Source: Myxococcales bacterium
GTDB taxonomy: Bacteria; Myxococcota_A; Polyangia; Polyangiales; Houyiibacteriaceae
Assembly (NCBI GenBank): GCA_030622585.1
Contig: JAUXFZ010000145.1
Span: 1-6,554, forward strand
Reading direction: 5' to 3'
Length of the DNA stretch: 6,554 nucleotides
This document shows, piece by piece, positions 1 through 4,914 of the stretch. Position numbers and translations under genes: made by a program. Position 1 is the stretch's first letter; every line of letters begins with the position of its first letter. The notes beneath the pieces are model-generated. The model saw only the letters and a program-made list of their open reading frames with translations, made no database searches and was not told the origin of the DNA.

Positions 1-10
1 CGCCGCTCAT
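1..10 (-). CDS. Possible start of a further minus-strand gene (first codons only)
   Basis: On the minus strand an ATG at 10-8 overlaps the TGA stop of the helix-turn-helix regulator in an ATGA arrangement. ATGA overlaps often mark translationally coupled genes in bacterial operons. Only three codons (Met-Ser-Gly) lie inside the window, so neither the product nor the reality of the gene can be judged. It is listed because it would make the regulator the first gene of a two-gene operon. Confidence 0.2.
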
Positions 11-831
11 GACTCGCGAGAGACCAGCACGTGCGTCGTCGAGACCCCGATCGCGTTCGCAATGCGCGCGAGTGTATCGAGGGAGGGTGTGTGCCTGCCA
101 GCTTCGACGCGCGCGATGTTGGGGCGGTGAATACCCGTGCGGCGCGCGAGCTCGGCCTGCGTGAGCCCGGCCTCGAGGCGGAGCTCGCGAAGACGCGCTC
201 CGAGCTTCTCTCCGTCGATCGCGATGTCGTCGCCTCCGTTTGTCATGCCGGGGGCTCCGTACACCGATGCGGCCGAGAGCTGGCAAACCGCGCCGCTTTT
301 CAAATGAAGGCTGGCCTTGGTTGCGCTCGGATCAATCGTGATGCTTGAAATATCAGACCCGTCGTCCGATGCGTCGATGGGCCGCGAGTGAAGCGAGGAG
401 TCGCCGTTGCCAAGAATGGCTAGGACGTCGTCGCCGCACGGAGACACCGTCACGAATTCAAAACGAAGATGGCGCCGGCGATCCGCACGTCGAGACATGG
501 TCGCTGCGACTTGCGCGATGTCGCCGTCTCCGCTGGTGACCAGACCGTGGCAGAGCTCGGTGATGATGTCTTCGAGCGCATCGCGATCGCGATCGACGTG
601 TGCGATCGGCAATACACCAGACGCACGCACGAAACCGATCGTCGCCAGGAGCTCGTTTGCGTCGAGCTGTGCACCGTCCACATCGATGACGACGGCGACC
701 TGACCGTCGACTGCAGCTGCGAGCTCGCTCGGCGCGATGACCTTCGATTCGATGCCGTGTTGGGTCAGCGCCTGTCGCCATTGCTGCACGACATGCTCGC
801 GGTCCGTCAACAATGTCACGCTTAGCGTCAT
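7..831 (-). CDS. Xre-family helix-turn-helix regulator with possible degenerate receiver N-terminus
   Basis: This is a probable DNA-binding transcriptional regulator of 274 residues. The C-terminal 65 residues (about 210-274) form a Cro/C1-type helix-turn-helix: LRELRLEAGLTQAELARRTG followed by the recognition-helix region HRPNIARVEAGRHTPSLDTL. Residues 1-120 alternate short hydrophobic strands (SVTLLTD 4-10, VAVVIDVDG 45-53, VLPIAHVD 73-80) with helices, like a response-regulator receiver. The usual acidic pair after strand 1 and the conserved lysine are not evident, so phosphorylation is doubtful. Residues 122-200 are a linker-like region I do not recognise. The start is the second of two adjacent ATGs: GGAGG (836-840) lies 4 nt from it but only 1 nt from the ATG at 834. 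The frame stays open to an ATG at 954, but that would add 40 residues across the divergent promoter region. It is transcribed away from prs. DNA binding is well supported; the target is unknown. Confidence 0.82.
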   Translation of the reverse strand: MTLSVTLLTDREHVVQQWRQALTQHGIESKVIAPSELAAAVDGQVAVVIDVDGAQLDANELLATIGFVRASGVLPIAHVDRDRDALEDIITELCHGLVTSGDGDIAQVAATMSRRADRRRHLRFEFVTVSPCGDDVLAILGNGDSSLHSRPIDASDDGSDISSITIDPSATKASLHLKSGAVCQLSAASVYGAPGMTNGGDDIAIDGEKLGARLRELRLEAGLTQAELARRTGIHRPNIARVEAGRHTPSLDTLARIANAIGVSTTHVLVSRES

Positions 832-856
832 CATTCCTCCGAGTGCGGGAGCGATG

Positions 857-885
857 GGTGTACACTCCCACGTCACGAAGCTCAA
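857..885 (-). promoter_or_regulatory. Candidate sigma70 promoter for the helix-turn-helix regulator
   Basis: Read on the minus strand, TTGAGC (885-880) is followed after 17 nt by TACACC (862-857), about 25 nt upstream of the regulator start codons. The -35 match is good and the -10 match is weak. An 8-bp palindrome GTGTACAC (858-865) overlaps the -10 element and could be an operator for autoregulation; that is inference. Confidence 0.3.
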
Positions 886-947
886 CCGGGTAGTGACCGG
901 AAACGACGGCACGATTTTTGTCCAGCCCTTTCCGAAGCGACCCGTGG

Positions 948-976
948 TTGACACCCGACTGGCGCTTTGCTACCCA
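948..976 (+). promoter_or_regulatory. Candidate sigma70 promoter for the prs operon
   Basis: A perfect -35 hexamer TTGACA (948-953) is followed by a 17-nt spacer and TACCCA (971-976). The bases TGC just before it form an extended -10 (TGn) motif. The predicted transcription start is near 983, giving a leader of about 45 nt before the prs ATG. No other site in the divergent region matches the -35 consensus as well. Confidence 0.5.
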
Positions 977-980
977 CCGT

Positions 981-1026
981 CGCCTTCCCACCGGGTGGCG
1001 GTTACTGGTTCAGTTAAGGGGAACCA
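981..1026 (+). promoter_or_regulatory. prs leader hairpins, Shine-Dalgarno in a loop
   Basis: CGCC (981-984) can pair with GGCG (997-1000) around an inner CCC/GGG stem. TGGTT (1006-1010) can pair with AACCA (1022-1026), placing the Shine-Dalgarno AAGGGG (1016-1021) in the loop. GGTGG (994-998) could instead pair with CCACC (1024-1028), which is mutually exclusive with the first fold. Such pairings are easy to find in GC-rich DNA, so a switching role is only a possibility. Confidence 0.2.
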
Positions 1027-1029
1027 CCG

Positions 1030-1971
1030 ATGTTCAAGTCGACCTGCGTTTTCTCGGGCAACTCCAATCCGGCTCTCGCCGATAAGATCGCCCAGTACCT
1101 GGAATTGCCCGTAGGGCGCGCGCGAGTCACGCGTTTTTCGGATGGCGAGGTGTTCACTGAAATCAAGGAAAACGTGCGCGGCGTGGATGTGTACCTCATC
1201 CAATCGACGTGTACGCCCGTCAACGACAACTTGATGGAGCTCCTGGTCATGATCGACGCGCTGAAGCGCGCATCCGCCGGTTCGATCACCGCAGTCATCC
1301 CCTATTACGGATATGCGCGACAGGACAGAAAGGCCGCGCCGCGGACGCCGATCACGGCGAAGTTGGTGGCCGACCTGCTCACCGCCTCCGGTGTCGACCG
1401 AGTCGTTTCGATGGACTTGCACGCCGGGCAGATCCAGGGCTTTTTCAACAAGCCCTTCGACCATCTGTACGCAATGCCGGTCTTCTTGGAGCATTTGAGG
1501 CCGCGATTCCCGGAACCGCCGGTGCTGGTCTCCCCCGATGCGGGTGGGGTGGAGCGGACCCGGGCCTACGCGAAACGACTTGGCGCCGACCTGGCCATCA
1601 TCGATAAGCGCCGCGAGGAAAAGAACGTCAGCGAGGTGATGCACATCATCGGCGACGTCGAGGGGCGGGAATGTCTGATTTTGGACGACATGATCGACAC
1701 CGCCGGCACGATGACCAACGCGGCTCGGGCGCTTCGCGACCAGGGCGCCAAACGGGTCATGGCGGCCGCCACGCACCCTGTTTTGTCGGGTCCGGCCCTC
1801 GATCGCATCGTGGACTCTCCCCTCGAGGAGGTGCTCGTGACCGACACGATCCCCCTTCGGGAGGAGGCCCTGCAGACGGGTCGCTTCCGCGTGCTTTCGG
1901 TGGCAAGTTTGCTAGGAGAGGCCATCAAACGGATTCACCACAGCGACTCGGTGAGTTCGCTGTTTGTTTAA
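1030..1971 (+). CDS. prs: Ribose-phosphate pyrophosphokinase (PRPP synthetase)
   Basis: This cytosolic enzyme transfers pyrophosphate from ATP to ribose 5-phosphate to make PRPP, the precursor of purine, pyrimidine, NAD, histidine and tryptophan synthesis. At 313 residues it has the normal length for class I enzymes. Visible motifs are FSDGE (36-40), the ATP-binding flexible loop with RQDRK (97-101), the family signature [11 protein letters not shown] (129-139), PDAGG (169-173), DKRR (192-195), the PRPP/ribose-phosphate loop DDMIDTAGT (219-227) and the common C-terminal ending SVSSLF. The ATG start is preceded by AAGGGG (1016-1021) at 8 nt spacing and gives the typical N-terminus with [10 protein letters not shown]. 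It is the first gene of a cluster: the stop codon is followed at once by the ribosome binding site of the L25 gene. No key residue is missing. Identification is secure. Confidence 0.97.
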   Translation: MFKSTCVFSGNSNPALADKIAQYLELPVGRARVTRFSDGEVFTEIKENVRGVDVYLIQSTCTPVNDNLMELLVMIDALKRASAGSITAVIPYYGYARQDRKAAPRTPITAKLVADLLTASGVDRVVSMDLHAGQIQGFFNKPFDHLYAMPVFLEHLRPRFPEPPVLVSPDAGGVERTRAYAKRLGADLAIIDKRREEKNVSEVMHIIGDVEGRECLILDDMIDTAGTMTNAARALRDQGAKRVMAAATHPVLSGPALDRIVDSPLEEVLVTDTIPLREEALQTGRFRVLSVASLLGEAIKRIHHSDSVSSLFV

Positions 1972-1986
1972 TTGGAGCAATTGAGA

Positions 1987-2640
1987 ATGGAAACGACGAC
2001 GTTGCAGGCTGAGGTCCGCGCTACCCGCGGAAAGGGGCCAGCGCGTCGGCTACGTGCAGAAGGAAAGATCCCGGGCGTATTTTACGGTCCGGGCCTCCAG
2101 CCCACGTCGCTGACCCTGTCCCCCAAGGAACTAACCCACGCGCTTCGAGGCGAGAGGGGGCGGAACGTCGTGTTTAAGCTGTCCCTGAACGGCAAGGAGG
2201 AGCTGGCGATGGTCAAGGACGTGAGTACCGATCCTGTCACGCAGGAGCTCCTTCACATCGATTTGTATCGAATTCTAGAGGACAAGGTGCTCGAGGTGAA
2301 CGTGCCGCTCCGCACGCGAGGAAAGTCCGTAGGCGTCGTCCAGGGTGGTGTGCTGAACATCACGCGCCGTACGCTTCCCGTTCGTACGACGCCGGCGAAC
2401 ATTCCAGTGTCCGTCGAGGTGGACGTCACCCATCTCGACCTCAAAGACACGCTTTCGGTCGAGGAGGTCGAGTTCCCCGAGGGTGTCGAGTGCTTGCTCA
2501 GCCCCAAGCTGACGCTGGCCATCGTTCTCGAGCCCCGCAAGGCTACGGCGGCCGAGGAGGAGGAGGACGCGGCCGCGGCAGGCGCGCCGGCGACCGAGGG
2601 TGAGGCACCCGCGGCTGACGCGGACAAGGCTCCCAGCTAA
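1987..2640 (+). CDS. rplY: 50S ribosomal protein L25 (CTC / general stress protein family), long form
   Basis: L25 binds 5S rRNA in the central protuberance of the large subunit. The 217-residue product is the two-domain CTC type. The N-terminal 5S-binding domain (about 4-94) includes RGKGPARRLRAEGKIPGVFYG and ends with the typical HIDLYRI (90-96). It is followed by the beta-rich TL5/CTC domain (about 97-185), including VPLRTRGKSVGVVQGGVLN and SVEEVEFPEGV. Residues 186-217 form an alanine- and glutamate-rich tail with a run of four Glu (190-193 region). The ATG at 1987 is chosen because GGAG (1974-1977) sits 9 nt upstream. A TTG at 1972 is in frame but would place the start on top of that binding site, directly after the prs stop. 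The gap to prs is 15 nt and pth follows after 14 nt, so co-transcription is likely. The alternative symbol is ctc. Confidence 0.95.
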   Translation: METTTLQAEVRATRGKGPARRLRAEGKIPGVFYGPGLQPTSLTLSPKELTHALRGERGRNVVFKLSLNGKEELAMVKDVSTDPVTQELLHIDLYRILEDKVLEVNVPLRTRGKSVGVVQGGVLNITRRTLPVRTTPANIPVSVEVDVTHLDLKDTLSVEEVEFPEGVECLLSPKLTLAIVLEPRKATAAEEEEDAAAAGAPATEGEAPAADADKAPS

Positions 2641-2654
2641 GCGCCTGGCAGGCT

Positions 2655-3224
2655 GTGAGCACGCATCTCATCGTCGGCCTCGGAAACCCCGGTCCCAAGT
2701 ACGTTGGCAATCGCCACAACGTGGGGTTCATGGTGGTGGACGAGCTGGCGCGGCGATGGGGTGCGCCTAGTTTCCGCGACAAGTTCAAGGGCGAGTTCAC
2801 CAAGGTCTCCGTGGGTCAGGACGAGGTGGTGCTTCTCAAGCCGATGACCTTCATGAACCTCAGCGGGGAGGCCGTTCAGGCCGCGATGCGGTTCTTCAAG
2901 GTTCCGCTCGACCAGGTGCTGTGCGTTCACGACGAGCTCGACCTCGATTTTGGTGTAGTGCGGCTCAAGATTGGCGGCGGCACGGCGGGCCACAACGGGC
3001 TGCGCTCGATGGTGGAGCACTGTGGAGGCCCGGACTTCGCGCGCTGCCGAATGGGTATCGGTCGGCCGACCCGGGGGCGGCCTGAACAGCATGTTTTGAG
3101 TGATTTCGACAGCTTGGAACGAGCCGAGTTGGTTGAAGTGCTCGACCTGGGCGCCGATGCGGTCGAGACCACGGTTCGAGAGGGTGTGGGCCGGGCCATG
3201 AATCGTCATCACACCCGACGCTAA
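2655..3224 (+). CDS. pth: Peptidyl-tRNA hydrolase
   Basis: Pth cleaves the ester bond of peptidyl-tRNAs released early from ribosomes and so recycles tRNA in the cytosol. The 189-residue length is normal. The family landmarks are intact: LIVGLGNPGPKY at the N-terminus with Asn11, the catalytic His21 in RHNVGF, Asn68 in MTFMNLSG, Asp93 in VHDELDL and Asn114 in GGTAGHNGLRS. These match the E. coli catalytic set of Asn10, His20, Asn68, Asp93 and Asn114. The start is GTG at 2655, the only start codon giving the standard short leader before LIVGLGNPG. Its ribosome binding site is weak (GGCAGG ending 2 nt upstream) and lies in a small inverted repeat (2643-2653), so translation may depend on coupling to the L25 gene 14 nt upstream. 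The rplY-pth pairing is common in bacteria. Confidence 0.96.
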   Translation: MSTHLIVGLGNPGPKYVGNRHNVGFMVVDELARRWGAPSFRDKFKGEFTKVSVGQDEVVLLKPMTFMNLSGEAVQAAMRFFKVPLDQVLCVHDELDLDFGVVRLKIGGGTAGHNGLRSMVEHCGGPDFARCRMGIGRPTRGRPEQHVLSDFDSLERAELVEVLDLGADAVETTVREGVGRAMNRHHTRR

Positions 3225-3254
3225 CGACTGGCGTCGAAGCAGAGATCGGCTATG

Positions 3255-3302
3255 CCTGGCGCTCCCTCGCTCCGGCCATTGGCTGGGGCCGCCCAGACCA
3301 GG
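3255..3302 (+). promoter_or_regulatory. Candidate S6:S18-type autoregulatory leader of rpsF
   Basis: In the 86-nt gap between pth and rpsF, CCTGG (3255-3259) can pair with CCAGG (3298-3302), covering part of the strong Shine-Dalgarno AGGAGG (3300-3305). Inside this, CTGGG (3283-3287) and CCCAG (3292-3296) form a perfect hairpin whose loop GCCG contains CCG. A second CCG is at 3272-3274. Leaders of rpsF operons in several bacterial groups are known to bind the S6:S18 complex through a structure containing a conserved CCG. The fit to that motif is by eye only. Confidence 0.3.
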
Positions 3303-3310
3303 AGGAAAGT

Positions 3311-4081
3311 ATGACAACCGCAGCGGCGGCGCCCGCCATTCGATGGGCCCGCGAATACGAGACAATCTACATCCTTCGATCCGACGTGGACAACGCCGGA
3401 GCTGAGAAGGTGGTCACACGCGCCAAGGACGTCATCGCGCGTCTCGAAGGCACGCTTACCAAGCTCGACAACTGGGGAAAGCGAAAGCTCGCCTACCCCA
3501 TCCAGAAGAGCTCACGCGGGATCTTCGTTTACTTGAAGTACGTGGGCTACGGTGACCTCGTCGCTGAGCTCGAGCGCAACCTGCGCTTGCTCGACGAGGT
3601 GGTGCGGTTCCAGACCGTGCTCCTGACGGAGGACATCGACCCGGCTTCGGTCGCCGTGGACCCCGACGAGGTAGAGTATCTGCACGTCGAGGAAGACGAC
3701 GAGGGAGAGACCGAAGATGCCGAGCTCGAGCGCGCACGCAGCCTCGGGATGGCGCCACGAGCGCCTCGTCCGGCGCCTTCGGGACCGCCGGAAGGTGGGG
3801 CACCCGCTGACGCCGCGGCAGCTGCCACGGGGGCTGCACCGGCACCTGCTGCGGACGCACCTGCTGCAGCGGCACCTGCTGCGGAGGCCGCCGCCGCTGA
3901 GGCACCGGCCGCAGAGACACCTGCCGCGGAAGCACCTGCTGCGGACGCACCTGCTGCAGCGGCACCTGCCGCAGAGGCACCCGCCGCTGAGGCCGCCGCG
4001 GAAGAGGCACCGGCCGCCGAGGAAGCCGCTACAGAATCAACCGAAGCTGAGTCCGAAGCGGACAAGCGCGAGGAGGGCTAG
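3311..4081 (+). CDS. rpsF: 30S ribosomal protein S6 with long Ala/Pro/Glu-rich C-terminal extension
   Basis: S6 binds 16S rRNA as a heterodimer with S18 in the small-subunit platform. The S6 fold spans about residues 16-110: YETIYILRSD (17-26), TKLDNWGKRKLAYPIQK (50-66), a GIFVYLKY strand and EVVRFQTVLL (96-105). A typical S6 has about 95-135 residues; this one has 256. Residues 111-145 are acidic. From about 165 to 240 there is a low-complexity tract built on a loose five-residue APAAE/APAAD repeat, ending in an acidic segment with a DKREEG terminus. At DNA level the tract holds a perfect 38-bp duplication. The tail is probably disordered and exposed. The start ATG follows AGGAGG (3300-3305) at 5 nt. 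rpsR starts 3 nt after the stop, and its ribosome binding site lies in the last codons of this gene. Identity as S6 is secure; the tail's role is unknown. Confidence 0.95.
   Translation: MTTAAAAPAIRWAREYETIYILRSDVDNAGAEKVVTRAKDVIARLEGTLTKLDNWGKRKLAYPIQKSSRGIFVYLKYVGYGDLVAELERNLRLLDEVVRFQTVLLTEDIDPASVAVDPDEVEYLHVEEDDEGETEDAELERARSLGMAPRAPRPAPSGPPEGGAPADAAAAATGAAPAPAADAPAAAAPAAEAAAAEAPAAETPAAEAPAADAPAAAAPAAEAPAAEAAAEEAPAAEEAATESTEAESEADKREEG
3842..3879 (+). repeat. 38-bp direct repeat in rpsF, copy 1
   Basis: This stretch is identical to 3932-3969, 90 bp downstream (30 codons, so in frame). It encodes S6 residues 178-190, APAADAPAAAAPA. The surrounding tract repeats a roughly 15-bp unit less exactly, so this exact copy points to a recent slippage or unequal-exchange event. 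Confidence 0.9.
3932..3969 (+). repeat. 38-bp direct repeat in rpsF, copy 2
   Basis: Second identical copy, encoding S6 residues 208-220. The sequence between the two copies encodes the more divergent segment with AEAAAAEAPAAETPAAE. Confidence 0.9.
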
Positions 4082-4084
4082 CCC

Positions 4085-4351
4085 ATGGCTGACGATATCC
4101 GACAAGATTTCGACACTGACGGTGGCGGACGTGGACGTGGCGGGCGCAAGAAGGCGCCGGGTCACTCTCTCGCCCCCGATTTCAAGTTTGACTACAAAGA
4201 TCCCCAGCAACTTCGGCATTTCATCACCGACCGCGGAAAGATCACGCCCCGGCGTATCAACGGTCTGAATGCCAAGCAGCAACGTGATCTGACCCGCGCA
4301 ATCAAACGGGCCCGCAACATCGCGTTGCTCCCATACACCGCGACGAAGTGA
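4085..4351 (+). CDS. rpsR: 30S ribosomal protein S18 (cysteine-free form)
   Basis: S18 pairs with S6 on the platform of the small subunit. The 88-residue product has the conserved core from [20 protein letters not shown] (33-52) through [20 protein letters not shown] to the C-terminal [12 protein letters not shown] (73-84). Residues 1-30 form a polar extension with a Gly/Arg-rich stretch [12 protein letters not shown] (12-23). It contains no cysteine at all, so it is the non-zinc-binding type. Some bacteria carry two S18 paralogues that differ in this respect, so a second copy elsewhere is possible. The ATG is preceded by AGGAGGG (4071-4077) at 7 nt spacing, inside the end of rpsF, which supports translational coupling with its binding partner. 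rplI follows after 7 nt. Confidence 0.96.
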   Translation: MADDIRQDFDTDGGGRGRGGRKKAPGHSLAPDFKFDYKDPQQLRHFITDRGKITPRRINGLNAKQQRDLTRAIKRARNIALLPYTATK

Positions 4352-4358
4352 GGTAGCC

Positions 4359-4823
4359 ATGGCATCCACAGTCGAAGTCGTACTCAAAGAAAACCTCGAG
4401 CATCTCGGTTCGATCGGCGACGTGGTGCGTGTGCGCCGCGGCTACGCACGGAACCTTCTGTTGCCGCGCGGGCTTGCGGTCGTCGCAAGCCGCGGAAACG
4501 TTCGGCAAATCGAGCATGAAAAGGCCATTCAGGCTCAGCGCATCGCCAAGCTGCGCGAAGAGCAGGAGAAGGTCGTAGCCAAGCTGGCCAAGGTCACACT
4601 CATGGTCGCTAAGGAGGCGGGCGACGACGGTAAGCTGTTCGGTTCGGTCACCTCGAACGAGGTGCTCGACGGCCTCAAGGCCAAGGGCGTCGAGGATGTC
4701 GAGAAGAAGCAGCTCGTCATGCCCGATCAGGTCATTAAAGAGGTGGGCAGCTACGCAGTTGGCGTGAAGCTACCGTATGGCTTGACGGCAAAAGTGAAGC
4801 TCGAAGTCAAGACCCGCGCTTAG
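4359..4823 (+). CDS. rplI: 50S ribosomal protein L9
   Basis: L9 binds 23S rRNA near the base of the L1 stalk and reaches across the ribosome surface. It helps maintain reading frame and ribosome spacing. The 154-residue length is typical. The N-terminal RNA-binding domain carries the family signature GDVVRVRRGYARNLLLPRGL (20-39). A long charged connecting helix follows (about 45-77, rich in Glu, Lys, Gln and Arg), then a C-terminal domain with GKLFGSVTSNEV (91-102), YAVGVKLPYG and VKLEV at the end. The ATG start has GAGGT (4350-4354) 4 nt upstream, overlapping the rpsR stop, so it is probably co-translated with S18. The order rpsF-rpsR-rplI-dnaB is seen across many bacteria. Confidence 0.97.
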   Translation: MASTVEVVLKENLEHLGSIGDVVRVRRGYARNLLLPRGLAVVASRGNVRQIEHEKAIQAQRIAKLREEQEKVVAKLAKVTLMVAKEAGDDGKLFGSVTSNEVLDGLKAKGVEDVEKKQLVMPDQVIKEVGSYAVGVKLPYGLTAKVKLEVKTRA

Positions 4824-4871
4824 TGTGCGGATCTTTTCGGATCACATACCCGTGCGATAGCGCTTCCGCCC

Positions 4872-4914
4872 AGCTCCTGTAGGGGCTAGAACCGAGTTCG
4901 AGGGGAGCAGGACG
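4872..4914 (+). promoter_or_regulatory. dnaB leader: two small hairpins and a strong Shine-Dalgarno
   Basis: AGCTCC (4872-4877) pairs with GGGGCT (4882-4887) around loop TGTA. GAAC (4889-4892) pairs with GTTC (4896-4899). The purine-rich AGGGGAG (4901-4907) follows, 7 nt before an ATC codon at 4915. TCCTG (4875-4879) could alternatively pair with CAGGA (4908-4912), just 3' of the Shine-Dalgarno. This placement supports initiation at 4915. A regulatory role for the hairpins is speculative. Confidence 0.35.

Noticed and set aside
583..600. GCGATCGC-type palindrome resembling the cyanobacterial HIP1 octamer
   Set aside because: It is a single occurrence inside a coding gene of GC-rich DNA, explained by codons for Asp, Arg and Ile/Val. 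There is no evidence of overrepresentation in the window.
31..825. Several plus-strand frames of 64-118 codons opposite the regulator gene
   Set aside because: They overlap one another, have no ribosome binding sites that stand out and give Arg/Cys-rich products without motifs, while the minus strand encodes a clear helix-turn-helix protein.
832..954. A 40-residue N-terminal extension of the helix-turn-helix regulator starting at ATG 954
   Set aside because: There is a GGAGG just before the internal ATG pair at 834/831, and the extension would run through the divergent promoter region and lacks a comparable ribosome binding site.
970..1776. Long antisense frame of 268 codons opposite prs
   Set aside because: It is a codon-bias shadow of a strongly conserved gene. 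The product is rich in Arg, His, Val and Asp with no recognisable motif. Similar antisense frames opposite pth (2637-3365) and dnaB (4921-5724) were rejected for the same reason.
1972..1986. TTG at 1972 as start of L25
   Set aside because: It lies directly on the GGAG ribosome binding site that fits the ATG at 1987 and would add MEQLR, which is not part of the L25 family N-terminus.
3547..4065. Open antisense frame of 172 codons opposite rpsF, and a plus-strand frame of 183 codons at 3717-4268
   Set aside because: Both are produced by the GC-rich triplet repeats encoding the S6 tail. Their products are low-complexity (Ala/Gly/Ser or Arg/His/Leu) with no domain and no suitable ribosome binding site context.
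4824..4846. Possible terminator after rplI (CGGATC-TTTT-CGGATC, flanked by TGT/ACA)
   Set aside because: The main feature is a direct repeat. The inverted pairing is a short GATC/GATC stem with a bulge and no T-run after it, so termination is not supported and read-through into dnaB is more likely.
4889..4905. tRNA-like GTTCGA sequence in the dnaB leader
   Set aside because: No acceptor, anticodon or D-arm pairing can be built around it; it is part of a 4-bp hairpin next to the Shine-Dalgarno.
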